From assembly GCF_002741945.1 (NCBI RefSeq), contig NZ_MDVN01000020.1, forward strand, positions 186,001 to 250,000: 64,000 nucleotides of DNA, in the 5' to 3' direction. The position numbers and the translations under genes are program-made. The notes beneath the pieces were generated by a model that ran no database searches, was not told the DNA's origin, and worked only from the letters and a program-made list of their open reading frames with translations. Of the stretch, positions 42,792 through 51,742 are shown in pieces. This DNA comes from Gaetbulibacter sp. 4G1. GTDB taxonomy: Bacteria; Bacteroidota; Bacteroidia; Flavobacteriales; Flavobacteriaceae. Each line of letters begins with the position of its first letter. Positions within the stretch are counted from its first letter, which is position 1.

Positions 42792-43996
42792 TGAAAAAAG
42801 CGCTACCTATACTTTTCATTATTGCCGCTTTAATTGTTACAGCTGCCGTTACTTTTAGTATAAAATCTACAAAAACAGTTGATTGGGAAGAGTCTTTTAA
42901 TGAAAAAAGTAATAAGCCTTACGGTGTAAGTGTTTTTTACAAAGAGCTCCCTAGTCTTTTTAAAAACCATAAAGTTAGAACAGTTTACCATCAACCTGAT
43001 AGTTATTTACAAGCGCACTCTGAAGACAGTTATGGCGACCATGTTGCTGAAGGAAGCTTTGTTATTATTGGAAATTCTGATTATTTAGAAGACGATTCTA
43101 TTGATGAATTATTACATTTTGTCGACTCCGGAAATACGCTTTTTATATCAGATTACTACTTTACTCAAAAAATTCATGACACATTAAACTTTGATGTTGA
43201 ATATATTGAGAACACAAAAGATAGTATTTCATATCAATCTTTAAAATACCTCGACATAAAAGATATTACTATTGATAGAAATGAAGGCGATAACTATTTT
43301 TCTAATTTCGATACTATAAACTATAAAGTTTTAGGGCACTCTAAAATAGATTATAAACATATAAATTTTATTGAAGTCCCTTTTGGAGAAGGAAAAATAT
43401 ATCTTCATTTAGAGCCAAAAGCCTTTACCAATTACAACCTTTTAAAAGAGGACAGGTATAAATACGCAGAAGGTATTATTTCCTATTTACCAGAAAATGA
43501 TGTGTATTTTGACTCCTATACCAAAATACAAACTGGATATGATGGGAATGTTGAAAAGGAATCAAACCTAAGTTGGTTTTTAGAACAATTATCTTTTAAG
43601 TGGGCTTGGTACACAGCCTTAATTTTTGGTATTCTTTTTATGGTTTTTAATGCTAAACGCAGGCAACGCATTATTAAAATTATAAAACCATTGCAAAATA
43701 CAACCGTAGCTTTTGTTAAAACTATTTCTAATCTATATTTTGAAACTCAGGATCATAAAAACTTAATAGATAAAAAAATAACGTACTTTTTGGAACGCAT
43801 TCGAACCGATTTTAATATAGACACTACCATTTTGAATGAAGAATTTATAGTAAAATTAGCTTCGAAAACAGGAAAGAAAAAAGAAGACGTCAAAAAACTA
43901 ATTGATTTTATAAATTGGTTACGCACTAAAAATGAGTTTTTTGAAGACAACCTAATAAAACTGAACAAGCAAATTGAAGCTTTTTATTTAAACTAA
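42791..43996 (+). CDS. DUF4350 domain protein
   Basis: 401 residues. The N-terminal membrane helix (LPILFIIAALIVTAAVTFSI) is followed by a Rossmann-like DUF4350 periplasmic domain (about 40-240; NKPYGVSVFYKELPSLFKN, HFVDSGNTLFISDYYF), a second membrane helix near 275-290 (WAWYTALIFGILFMVFNAKR), and a cytoplasmic tail. The start codon overlaps the DUF4129 stop by one base. Member of the MoxR/DUF58 cluster. Similar domains resemble GATase-like folds but the catalytic residues are not evident. Confidence 0.82.
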   Translation: MKKALPILFIIAALIVTAAVTFSIKSTKTVDWEESFNEKSNKPYGVSVFYKELPSLFKNHKVRTVYHQPDSYLQAHSEDSYGDHVAEGSFVIIGNSDYLEDDSIDELLHFVDSGNTLFISDYYFTQKIHDTLNFDVEYIENTKDSISYQSLKYLDIKDITIDRNEGDNYFSNFDTINYKVLGHSKIDYKHINFIEVPFGEGKIYLHLEPKAFTNYNLLKEDRYKYAEGIISYLPENDVYFDSYTKIQTGYDGNVEKESNLSWFLEQLSFKWAWYTALIFGILFMVFNAKRRQRIIKIIKPLQNTTVAFVKTISNLYFETQDHKNLIDKKITYFLERIRTDFNIDTTILNEEFIVKLASKTGKKKEDVKKLIDFINWLRTKNEFFEDNLIKLNKQIEAFYLN

Positions 43997-43998
43997 TT

Positions 43999-45069
43999 AT
44001 GGACGAAAATAAAGAAGAGAAAGACCATCAAGATTTTATACCTAAGCCAGAAGACGTAGTATCATCAATAGACGATAGTGCCCTTAAAGAAACTAACGAT
44101 TTACAATTTAAAAGCCGTTTGGATTTAACCGAGCTTCAAAATAGTGTTGAAAAAATAAAACATGAAGTTGGGAAGGTAATTGTTGGTCAAAAAGACATGG
44201 TAGACATGCTAATTGCATCACTTTTAGCAAAAGGGCATTCGCTTATTGAGGGTGTTCCGGGTGTTGCAAAAACCATTACCGCAAAACTATTGGCAAAGTC
44301 ATTAAGTGTTGGTTTTAGCCGTATTCAATTTACACCAGATTTAATGCCTAGTGATATTTTGGGAACCTCAGTTTTCAATTTAAAAGACTCTGAATTTGAA
44401 TTTAAAAAAGGGCCTATTTTTTCTAATATGATTTTAATAGACGAAATTAATAGAGCACCTGCTAAAACTCAAGCTGCTTTGTTTGAAGTGATGGAAGAAC
44501 AGCAAATAACAATAGATGGTAACAAATTTAAATTAGATTCCCCTTTCATGGTTTTGGCAACTCAAAACCCTGTAGAGCAAGAAGGAACCTATCGCTTACC
44601 AGAGGCACAGTTAGACCGATTTTTATTTAAAATTGATGTGGATTATCCAAATTTAGATGAAGAGATTGAAATTCTTTCAAGAGAACATCAGCTAAGAGAC
44701 ACTGAAAAGACAGAAACTATTTCATCTTTTTTAATTGCTAAACAAATAGCAGAGTATCAAAATTTAGTCACACAAATTTTGGTAGAAGAACATTTACTAA
44801 AATATATAGCAGAACTTATTGTAGCTACACGTAGTAATCGTTTTTTATATTTAGGGGCTTCACCAAGAGCTTCAATAGCTATACTAAAATCTAGTAAAGC
44901 TTTTGCAGCTATGTCTGGGCGCGATTTTGTAACTCCTGAAGATATAAAACGAGCCGCAATTCCTGTTTTACACCACAGAGTTATTGTAACGCCAGAACGC
45001 GAAATGGAAGGTGTATCTAGCAAACAAATTATTAAACAAATTATTGAAACTGTCGAGATTCCTCGTTGA
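43999..45069 (+). CDS. MoxR family AAA+ ATPase
   Basis: 356 residues. Acidic N-terminal extension of about 40 residues, then the MoxR ATPase core: Walker A GVPGVAKT (85-92), Walker B ILIDEINRAPAKTQ (145-158), sensor 1 MVLATQNPVEQEGTYRLPEAQ, and the arginine-finger region TRSNRFLYLGASPRAS. It is thought to be a chaperone that remodels or activates von Willebrand-type partners, here probably DUF58 and other cluster proteins. It starts 2 bases after the DUF4350 gene stop. The ASPRASI and LHHRVIVTPE blocks match the family C-terminal domain. Confidence 0.93.
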   Translation: MDENKEEKDHQDFIPKPEDVVSSIDDSALKETNDLQFKSRLDLTELQNSVEKIKHEVGKVIVGQKDMVDMLIASLLAKGHSLIEGVPGVAKTITAKLLAKSLSVGFSRIQFTPDLMPSDILGTSVFNLKDSEFEFKKGPIFSNMILIDEINRAPAKTQAALFEVMEEQQITIDGNKFKLDSPFMVLATQNPVEQEGTYRLPEAQLDRFLFKIDVDYPNLDEEIEILSREHQLRDTEKTETISSFLIAKQIAEYQNLVTQILVEEHLLKYIAELIVATRSNRFLYLGASPRASIAILKSSKAFAAMSGRDFVTPEDIKRAAIPVLHHRVIVTPEREMEGVSSKQIIKQIIETVEIPR

Positions 45070-45084
45070 TAAAAATTCATTAAA

Positions 45085-45618
45085 ATGAATAAATCTATTT
45101 TAAAAAACTCTGATCATTGCAAGCTTTGTGACAATATGCATTTTGATTTTAATAAAGGGGTTTTTTGCGGCTTGGATATGAAACGTCCAAAATTTAATAA
45201 TAAATGTATTAACATATATTTGGATGAAGCTTACAAAGAAAAAATTAAAACTATAAACATTGAATATGAATCAGTATTAAAAACTAAAACAGACACATTT
45301 GGTCATATAATAATTTATTCAACAATAGGAGTTTTTATTCTTATTCTAAACTATGTTTTAACCCAATATATTTTTAACAAAGGCTTTATCTCAACGATTT
45401 CAATTATAATATTTGTTATCGCATTAATACCATTAGGGAGAGCAATAGGAATATTTAATTTTTATAGAACGGCACTATCAATAGCGAAAAAGAAAAAAAT
45501 GATCTTGGATGAATTAACCAAACTTTATAATCATTCTTATGATATAAATATTGAACATATAGTAGACAGTTTGAAAAATGTTGAACATAAGGTAGATTTA
45601 AGTATTAAAAAAAAGTAA
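45085..45618 (+). CDS. Membrane protein with N-terminal Cys cluster, inserted in MoxR operon
   Basis: 177 residues, no named family. The N-terminal part HCKLCDNMHFDFNKGVFCGL plus KC further on (four Cys: C-x2-C ... C ... C) looks like a small zinc-binding knuckle. Two membrane helices (about 72-95 and 101-119) and a basic C-terminal helix follow. It sits 15 bases after moxR and 10 bases before the DUF58 gene, in the same direction, splitting a gene pair that is usually adjacent. Possibly recruited as a small regulator; function unknown. Confidence 0.55.
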   Translation: MNKSILKNSDHCKLCDNMHFDFNKGVFCGLDMKRPKFNNKCINIYLDEAYKEKIKTINIEYESVLKTKTDTFGHIIIYSTIGVFILILNYVLTQYIFNKGFISTISIIIFVIALIPLGRAIGIFNFYRTALSIAKKKKMILDELTKLYNHSYDINIEHIVDSLKNVEHKVDLSIKKK

Positions 45619-45628
45619 AATATACTCA

Positions 45629-46960
45629 ATGAAATTCTTTAAACCATTCTACATACAACCACGGTTCTTTTATGCTGGCATTGGCATTGTTGTATTGTTT
45701 GCTTTAAGTTATTTTGTTCCGTTGTTATTTAATATTGCACAACTTTCAATTTTAGTACTTGCCTTGCTTTTCTTTATAGATTTTCTTATCATTTTCATTG
45801 GTAAAAATAAAATAGAAGCCACCCGAATTTTACCAGATAAGTTTTCAAATGGAGATAAAAACGTTATAGATTTAAATATTAATAACAACTTCCCATTTAC
45901 TATTTATCTTGAAATTATTGATGAAATACCAGAACAATTTCAAGTAAGGGATTTTAAAATTAAAGACCATATTACTACTCGTAAAACAAAATCAATTCAA
46001 TATCATTTAAAACCAACCGAACGTGGTGAATATCATTTTGGAAGTTTAAACGTTTATGCATCTTCAATAATAAAATTAGTTTCAAAACGCTTTACTTTTA
46101 ACCATAATGCCATGGTAAAAACTTACCCAAGTTTTAAGCAATTAAAAAAGTTTGAGCTATTAAACATCAATAAAAATGCTTTAGAGCATGGTATAAAAAA
46201 AGTACGTCGACTTGGGCATACTATGGAATTTGAGCAGATTAAAGATTATGTTTTAGGCGATGATTTACGCACTATAAATTGGAAAGCTACTGCAAAGCGC
46301 GGTCAATTAATGGTTAATCAATTTCAGGATGAAAAATCGCAACCTATTTACTCCATTATAGACAAAGGGCGTGTTATGAAAATGCCTTTTAACGGTTTAA
46401 GCCTTTTAGATTATGCCATTAATGCAACATTAGTAATAAGCAATGTGGTTTTAAAAAAACACGATAAAGCTGGTATGCTTTCGTTTTCTAAAAAAATTGA
46501 AAACATTGTAGTTGCAGAGCGAAGAAGTTCTCAAATGCAACTTATTTTAGAATCGCTTTATAATGTGAAAACAGATTTTTTTGAAAGTGATTTTAGCAGA
46601 TTATATGGTAATATAAAAAGGCATATTACACAACGAAGTCTTATTTTAATGTATACTAATTTCGAAACTTTGGATGGTTTAAACCGACAACTTCCTTATT
46701 TAAAAGCCATTGCAAAAAGCCACTTACTGGTTGTTATTTTCTTTAAAAACACCGAGTTAAACAGTATAATTTCCGAGAAAGCAGAAACCGTACAACAAGT
46801 TTACGATAAAGTAATTGCTGAGAAATTTGCCTTTGAAAAACGTTTAATTGTAAACGAGTTAAAGAAATACGGTATCTATTCCATATTAACCACACCTGAA
46901 AATCTTACCATCGATACCATTAATAAGTATTTAGAAATTAAAGCTCGAGGCTTACTTTAA
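45629..46960 (+). CDS. DUF58 domain protein
   Basis: 443 residues. Two N-terminal membrane helices (FYAGIGIVVLFALSYF; LVLALLFFIDFLIIFI) and then a long periplasm/cytoplasm region containing the DUF58 signature DYVLGDDLRTINWKATAKRG (about 206-225). The vWA-like C-terminal region has KMPFNGLSLLDYAIN and LMYTNFETLDGL. It is the last gene of the SpoIIM-to-DUF58 run, normally a MoxR client. Downstream comes dispersed-repeat copy C. Confidence 0.9.
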   Translation: MKFFKPFYIQPRFFYAGIGIVVLFALSYFVPLLFNIAQLSILVLALLFFIDFLIIFIGKNKIEATRILPDKFSNGDKNVIDLNINNNFPFTIYLEIIDEIPEQFQVRDFKIKDHITTRKTKSIQYHLKPTERGEYHFGSLNVYASSIIKLVSKRFTFNHNAMVKTYPSFKQLKKFELLNINKNALEHGIKKVRRLGHTMEFEQIKDYVLGDDLRTINWKATAKRGQLMVNQFQDEKSQPIYSIIDKGRVMKMPFNGLSLLDYAINATLVISNVVLKKHDKAGMLSFSKKIENIVVAERRSSQMQLILESLYNVKTDFFESDFSRLYGNIKRHITQRSLILMYTNFETLDGLNRQLPYLKAIAKSHLLVVIFFKNTELNSIISEKAETVQQVYDKVIAEKFAFEKRLIVNELKKYGIYSILTTPENLTIDTINKYLEIKARGLL

Positions 46961-46963
46961 TTT

Positions 46964-47090
46964 GGGCGTTACCAAAAGGGTCAGGCTTTCCAATACTATT
47001 TTTTTTAAAGCTTCGCTTCGGTATCTTAAACCAAAAGATATTTTGGCTTCGATAGTCTCAAAAAAGGATTCCCTTTATAATCCCTAACGC
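46964..47090 (-). repeat. Dispersed intergenic repeat, copy C (inverted)
   Basis: On the plus strand GGGCGTTACC...GGTCAGGCTTTCCAATACT at the left and GGATTCCC...AATCCCTAACGC at the right, the reverse complement of the order in copies A and B. About 127 bases. It lies immediately after the DUF58 gene and contains no ORF. The remaining 150 bases before the next gene show nothing recognisable. Confidence 0.75.
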
Positions 47091-47243
47091 AGCTGTTTAT
47101 AATGATAATTGCATAATATTAACTTCTTTCTTTTAGCTAAATACAATTCATCATTTAAAATCTACAGTTGAGTAATAGCAATTATTAAATCCTTTTTTTC
47201 TACTGGATATTTGAAGTGTTGAATCATTAAAAACTATAAAATC

Positions 47244-47666
47244 ATGAAAACACTATCACTAATCATCACCTTATTATTTGCTATTACTTTAACAAACGCA
47301 CAAGAGCACTCAGAAGGAAAAACAATTACCGTTACCATTGAAAATATTAAAAACAATAAAGGAAATGTATTATTAGCTCTTCATACAGAAAATACATTTA
47401 TGAAAGGACAAGGCATTAAAAATGAGCAAAGCAAAATTGAAAACGGAAAAATAACTGTAACATTTAAAAATGTTGAACCTGGAACATATGCTATAATGGC
47501 ATTACATGATGAAAACGAAAATAACAGAATGGATTTTGAAGATAATGGTATGCCAAAAGAATCATATGGTATGTCAAATAATTCAATGAGTTTTGGTCCG
47601 CCACAATACGCAACTGCTAAATTTGAATTTAAAGATGAGGATTTAAAAATGGATATAATATTTTAG
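47244..47666 (+). CDS. DUF2141 secreted protein
   Basis: 140 residues, second DUF2141 protein of the window. Signal peptide (ending near LTNAQEHS), then the DUF2141 domain: KNNKGNVLLALHTENTFMKG, EPGTYAIMALHDENENNRMD and GPPQYATAKFEF. It is similar in length and motif order to the product of 19456-19872. Single-gene unit followed by a strong hairpin. Function unknown; possibly outer-membrane or periplasmic. Confidence 0.85.
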   Translation: MKTLSLIITLLFAITLTNAQEHSEGKTITVTIENIKNNKGNVLLALHTENTFMKGQGIKNEQSKIENGKITVTFKNVEPGTYAIMALHDENENNRMDFEDNGMPKESYGMSNNSMSFGPPQYATAKFEFKDEDLKMDIIF

Positions 47667-47682
47667 TACTAATACATCATAA

Positions 47683-47727
47683 AAAAGCGACCTATTGGAT
47701 TACAAACGTAATCCATAAGTCGCTTTT
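47683..47727. terminator. Terminator between DUF2141 and dps genes
   Basis: Outer arms AAAAGCGAC (47683-47691) and GTCGCTTTT (47719-47727) with a further inner pairing TGGATTAC/GTAATCCA around an AAAC loop. It lies between convergent genes, with A and T runs on both sides. Confidence 0.85.
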
Positions 47728-47752
47728 AAAACTAACCAACTAAACTAAAAAA

Positions 47753-48232
47753 CTAAACCGTTTCGTTTAACCAAGCTTTCATCATCCATACTGTTTTTTC
47801 TTGCTCGGTTATAAAATCACTCATCATAGAGTTTGTTCCTTCATCGTTTGCATCACCCGCTTTTTCTAAAATAGCCCTTTCAATCTTTAAAAGCTGGGTT
47901 AAAGATTCTACTATTAATCGTACTGCCTTATCATCTTCAGAAATATTTTTACCAACTTGCACTTCAGCTTTAGCTGAATAATCTTCAAAAGTATGTAAAG
48001 GTGTTTCACCTAAAGTCAATATACGCTCAGCTATTTCATCAACTTTAATATTAGCATCGGTATATAACTCTTCAAACTTAACATGTAAGTCAAAAAAACG
48101 CTTCCCTTTAATGTTCCAATGTATGCCTCTTAAATTTTGGTAATATATTTGAAAGTTAGCTAGTAAATGATTCAAATCACTAGCTAAAGCCTTGGTTTTA
48201 GAGGTATTTAAACCTATACTATTATATATCAT
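47753..48232 (-). CDS. dps: Dps family DNA-binding ferroxidase
   Basis: 159 residues, a ferritin-like dodecamer protein that oxidises and stores iron and protects DNA. The ferroxidase ligands are all present with canonical spacing: H38, H50, D65 and E69 (NLRGIHWNI, FDLHVKF, VDEIAER). No N-terminal Lys-rich DNA-binding tail is visible. It is divergent from oxyR (104 bases between starts), a classical regulator-target pair. The -7 box TAAATTTG at 48264-48257 is perfect. Confidence 0.92.
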   Translation of the reverse strand: MIYNSIGLNTSKTKALASDLNHLLANFQIYYQNLRGIHWNIKGKRFFDLHVKFEELYTDANIKVDEIAERILTLGETPLHTFEDYSAKAEVQVGKNISEDDKAVRLIVESLTQLLKIERAILEKAGDANDEGTNSMMSDFITEQEKTVWMMKAWLNETV

Positions 48233-48256
48233 TTTTATACTATTTTTTATTTACCA

Positions 48257-48264
48257 CAAATTTA
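48257..48264 (-). promoter_or_regulatory. dps -7 box
   Basis: Minus-strand TAAATTTG, an exact match to TAnnTTTG, about 18 bases upstream of the dps transcription start to ATG span. It lies in the dps-oxyR intergenic region. Confidence 0.5.
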
Positions 48265-48336
48265 ATTTATAATTAACAGGTGTTTTGATAAATTTTATTG
48301 ATAGTTTTTATATTTTTATAGCCTAAATTGATACTT

Positions 48337-49275
48337 ATGACAATAACACAATTATACTACGTTTTGGCGGTAGCCGAAAATCAAAATTTTACTAAAGCAG
48401 CCGAAAAATGTTTTGTTACTCAGCCTACACTTAGTATGCAAATTCAAAAGCTTGAAGACCAACTTGATGTACAAATATTTGATAGGAGTAAAAAACCAAT
48501 TGAATTGACTGAAGTAGGTCGAAAAATTGTTAATCAAGCTAGAAATATTGTTAACGAATCGTATAGAATTCAAGATATTGTAGATCAACAAAAAGGATTT
48601 ATTGGAGGTGAATTTAAACTTGGTATTATTCCAACAGTAATGCCTACGCTTTTACCAATGTTTTTAAAGACTTTTATAAAGAAACACCCAAAAGTAAAGT
48701 TAAAAATAGAAGAGTTAACCACAGAAGAAATTATTGAACGCATTACAGATGGGCATTTAGATGCAGCAATAGCAGCTACACCTCTTGAAAATGAATTAAT
48801 TAAAGAACGGGTACTATTTTTTGAACCTTTTGTAAGCTATATTCCAAAGAACCATCGCTTACACTCAAATAAAAAAATTAATGTATCCGATTTAGATTTA
48901 AATGATATGCTATTACTTGAAGATGGGCATTGCTTTAGAGATGGTGTTATTAATCTTTGTAAGGTTTTTAAAAATCATACCGATGATCAATTTCAGCTAG
49001 AAAGTGGTAGTATTGAAACGTTAATAAAACTATCAAACGAAGGGCTAGGAATGACGCTTTTACCTTATTTGCATACTTTAGATATTAACGAAAAAGAAAA
49101 AAATAATTTACATCATTTTAACGAGCCTACACCAGCGAGAGAAGTGAGTTTAATTTACCATAAAAGCGAGTTGAAAATGCAAATTATTGAAGCTTTACAA
49201 GATGTTATTTCTAGCATTATTCGAGGAGCAATTGCTTTTCAAAATGTAGAAATAATAAGTCCAATTCCTAAATAA
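48337..49275 (+). CDS. oxyR: OxyR hydrogen-peroxide sensor, LysR family
   Basis: 312 residues from ATG 48337 (a TTG at 48328 is in frame but unlikely). LysR-type winged helix at about 1-60 (AENQNFTKAAEKCFVTQPTLS) and a substrate-binding domain. The redox pair is present at exactly the E. coli numbering: C199 in LLLEDGHCFRDG and C208 in VINLCKVF, and the local sequence matches OxyR. Peroxide forms the C199-C208 disulfide and activates antioxidant genes. Dps is encoded divergently next to it. I see no E. coli-type ATAG-N7-CTAT half-site series in the intergenic region. Confidence 0.94.
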   Translation: MTITQLYYVLAVAENQNFTKAAEKCFVTQPTLSMQIQKLEDQLDVQIFDRSKKPIELTEVGRKIVNQARNIVNESYRIQDIVDQQKGFIGGEFKLGIIPTVMPTLLPMFLKTFIKKHPKVKLKIEELTTEEIIERITDGHLDAAIAATPLENELIKERVLFFEPFVSYIPKNHRLHSNKKINVSDLDLNDMLLLEDGHCFRDGVINLCKVFKNHTDDQFQLESGSIETLIKLSNEGLGMTLLPYLHTLDINEKEKNNLHHFNEPTPAREVSLIYHKSELKMQIIEALQDVISSIIRGAIAFQNVEIISPIPK

Positions 49276-49283
49276 ACAAAACT

Positions 49284-49312
49284 AAAAAAGCGACTAATAG
49301 TCGCTTTTTTTT
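49284..49312 (+). terminator. Terminator after oxyR
   Basis: AAAAAAGCGAC (49284-49294) and GTCGCTTTTTT (49300-49310), perfect stem of 11 with a 5-base loop, then T tract reaching 49312 and overlapping the stop codon of the minus-strand gene. Confidence 0.85.
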
Positions 49313-49508
49313 ATGCTTTTAAATAGATTAAACATTGATTTAATTCCGGGTTCTGCTGTACAAGAGAATGAATAAAAATTTTAAGCTCTTCAATCTCGTA
49401 AGGTAGTAATCTACTTACCGCTTTCTGTACTTCCTTGCAAAACAACGTAGTATCAAAACTTACTTTTTTAAGTACCGTTTTGGTATACTCTAGCATTGCT
49501 CTTGCCAT
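49311..49508 (-). CDS. Small conserved hypothetical protein
   Basis: 65 residues, acidic/aliphatic: MARAMLEYTKTVLKKVSFD, then LFCKEVQKAVSRLLPYEIEEL and a Gln-rich C-terminus. Pattern and length recall a short cytosolic protein with predicted helices that is frequent in Flavobacteriaceae. I accept it as a real gene because the codon usage looks normal, it has its own ATG, and it is bordered by a terminator. No function can be inferred. Confidence 0.6.
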   Translation of the reverse strand: MARAMLEYTKTVLKKVSFDTTLFCKEVQKAVSRLLPYEIEELKIFIHSLVQQNPELNQCLIYLKA

Positions 49509-49634
49509 AATTACTTATTAGGATTTTGGTTTAAATTAAAAGTAAATCTGCGTATAGGCTATATTTTTTTTTATTAAACATATAAATTTAGTAAAAAATT
49601 GCATTGCTTTTTTAAATTAAAGAAAATTTAACAC

Positions 49635-50435
49635 TTAAAATCTATTATCACCATCTAATAAATCTCCTAAGCCCCCTAGTATACTACCTTCTCCCTTGCT
49701 TTTGCCTCCAGATCTTGGTGCCGATGCCAAAACACGACCAGCTAACCTACTAAATGGTAACGATTGCACATAAACTGTCCCAGGTCCTTGAAGCTTAGCA
49801 AAAAATAAGCCTTCTCCTCCAAATACAGTATTCTTAATACCTCCTACAAATTCAATATCATAATCTACGGTTTGATCAAAACCTACAATACAACCAGTAT
49901 CAACACGCAACGTTTCTCCAGCCTGCAATTCCTTTCTAGCCATAGTACCTCCAGCATGCACAAATGCCATACCGTCTCCTTCAAGCTTTTGCATAATAAA
50001 ACCTTCTCCTCCAAATAAACCCCTTCCTAATTTTTTAGAAAATTCTATACCAACGCTAACTCCTTTTGCTGCACATAAAAATGCATCTTTTTGGCAAATA
50101 AATTTACCTCCAAATTCAGTCAAATCTATTGGTATGATTTTACCTGGATATGGTGATGCAAAAGAAACATTTCGTTTTCCTACTAAATCATTATAAAAGG
50201 CTGTCATAAATAAGCTTTCTCCAGTAAGGATTCGTTTACCTGCTCCAAGAATTTTACCCAAAAAACCAGAATCTTTTTGAGATCCATCGCCAAAAATGGT
50301 TTCCATTTTAATGCCTTCGTCCATCATCATAAAACTTCCTGCTTCGGCAACTACACCTTCTTGCGGATCAAGTTCAATCTCTACATATTGCATTTCTTCG
50401 CCGTAAATTCTATAATCAATTTCGTGTGCTGTCAT
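49635..50435 (-). CDS. AIM24/TIGR00266 family protein
   Basis: 266 residues of the AIM24 (TIGR00266) family. Repeated beta-rich segments: [42 protein letters not shown] and [21 protein letters not shown], the last two related internal repeats. The C-terminus is a Gly/Ser/Lys-rich tail ([20 protein letters not shown]). Bacterial members are cytoplasmic proteins of unknown role; the yeast homologue affects mitochondrial inner-membrane organisation. Stands alone on the minus strand. Confidence 0.85.
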   Translation of the reverse strand: MTAHEIDYRIYGEEMQYVEIELDPQEGVVAEAGSFMMMDEGIKMETIFGDGSQKDSGFLGKILGAGKRILTGESLFMTAFYNDLVGKRNVSFASPYPGKIIPIDLTEFGGKFICQKDAFLCAAKGVSVGIEFSKKLGRGLFGGEGFIMQKLEGDGMAFVHAGGTMARKELQAGETLRVDTGCIVGFDQTVDYDIEFVGGIKNTVFGGEGLFFAKLQGPGTVYVQSLPFSRLAGRVLASAPRSGGKSKGEGSILGGLGDLLDGDNRF

Positions 50436-50627
50436 CTTTTTAATTTTTTAGTTGATTCGTTTATATGTTGATGCATTTAAGGTTTTGTTACACTATTTTT
50501 AAAATTACAAAAAAATAAATTCCAAATTCTAAATTGGTAGCTGAAAACGAAAAAGCTATTGTCTCATAAAAAGTTTAGAAAAAAAGTTGAACATGGTTTT
50601 TTATATACTGAGACTAAGACAAAAAAA

Positions 50628-51083
50628 CTACTGCTTCGCTTTAATACTCCATTCAAAATTAAAGGTAGATACAACCACACCATCTTTATTAGTTCCTACA
50701 GATTTCATCCAAATGGTTTGACCTTCTCCAGTTTCGATAGTTTTTTTTAAAGCGTTATCTATTAATTCACCATCATTACAAATAAATGTAATTCTACCTG
50801 TAGCTTTTTTAGTAAATGTTGCATTATTAGTAGTTACTAGCATTGAAACTTTTTTACCACTTTCTTGAATTTTTGCCATAACAATAGCTCCTGTAGTAAG
50901 TTCTGCTGCCATACCTTGTACAGCCCAAAACAATGATTTAAAAGGGTTTTGGTTTAACCATCTATGCTTAACAGTTACTGTACAGGCTGTATTATCAATA
51001 GATTTAACTCTAACACCCATAAAGAAAACTGCTGGTAGTTTAAAAATGTTGAATGTGTTTATTTTACTAGGTGTTAACTTCAT
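50628..51083 (-). CDS. DUF4442 hotdog-fold protein (thioesterase-like)
   Basis: 151 residues with the DUF4442 hotdog features: HRWLNQNPFKSLFWAVQGMAAELTTG (about 40-66), VSMLVTTNNATFTKKATGRI and the closing MKSVGTNKDGVVVSTFNFEWSI. DUF4442 is related to thioesterases of the 4-hydroxybenzoyl-CoA/YbgC type. Probably hydrolyses acyl-CoA or acyl-ACP; substrate unknown. Divergent from the DUF4870 gene downstream. Single gene unit. Confidence 0.82.
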   Translation of the reverse strand: MKLTPSKINTFNIFKLPAVFFMGVRVKSIDNTACTVTVKHRWLNQNPFKSLFWAVQGMAAELTTGAIVMAKIQESGKKVSMLVTTNNATFTKKATGRITFICNDGELIDNALKKTIETGEGQTIWMKSVGTNKDGVVVSTFNFEWSIKAKQ

Positions 51084-51189
51084 TATAAATTCATTTTTAT
51101 CAAAATTATCGAAAATAATCGAGATATCAATTTGTTAAAATTTTGTTAAAATTAAGTACTATGCGTAACATAATACCTTCTTTTAGACA

Positions 51190-51197
51190 TATATTTG
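51190..51197 (+). promoter_or_regulatory. -7 box of the DUF4870/PadR/PspC run
   Basis: TATATTTG, a perfect TAnnTTTG, about 30 bases before the ATG at 51227. No TTG at the right -33 distance is visible. Confidence 0.5.
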
Positions 51198-51226
51198 CAT
51201 AAGAAACTATTATATGTTTTAAAATC

Positions 51227-51673
51227 ATGCAAGACAATCATCAAAAAAACATCGCTACATTTATTCATTTATCAACCTTTAGTAGGTTTATAATCCCATT
51301 CGGAAATTTTATTGGTCCTATAATATTATGGGTTACTAACAAAGATAAATCTGATTTTATAGATACTCATGGCAAACAAGCTATTAATTTTCAGATAAGT
51401 ATTTTACTATACGCCATTATTTTGGGAACCTTAACTATTCCGTTTTTTATTTTTAAAGTTTTTAATGGTATAGACTTTATAGATTTTAATGGCTTTCATG
51501 ATTTTCATATTAATATTGGCGAACCATCACCATTACTTTATATAGGTGGTACTCTAGGTGCATTTGCAATAATAGGTTTTATTTTAGAGCTAGTTTTTAT
51601 AGTTATAGCTAGTTTAAAAGCTAGAGATGGTGAAATATATCATTACCCATTAACCATCAATTTTTTAAAATAA
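51227..51673 (+). CDS. DUF4870 membrane protein
   Basis: 148 residues with three membrane helices (about 25-42, 56-80 and 105-128). The N-terminal segment ATFIHLSTFSRFIIPFGNFIGPIILW and DTHGKQAINFQISILLYAII are DUF4870 signatures. These small membrane proteins often precede PadR/PspC genes in Flavobacteriia. It is separated from padR by about 70 bases and may be co-transcribed. Function unknown. Confidence 0.85.
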   Translation: MQDNHQKNIATFIHLSTFSRFIIPFGNFIGPIILWVTNKDKSDFIDTHGKQAINFQISILLYAIILGTLTIPFFIFKVFNGIDFIDFNGFHDFHINIGEPSPLLYIGGTLGAFAIIGFILELVFIVIASLKARDGEIYHYPLTINFLK

Positions 51674-51742
51674 CTTTCATCAATAATCAATCATAATCAA
51701 TCAAAAAATGAACAGTTTCACAATATTTAAACGCTTTAGAAT

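Noticed and set aside
48233-48336. E. coli-type OxyR operator (ATAG-N7-CTAT series) between dps and oxyR
   Set aside because: Only two ATAG half-sites with the wrong spacing are present.
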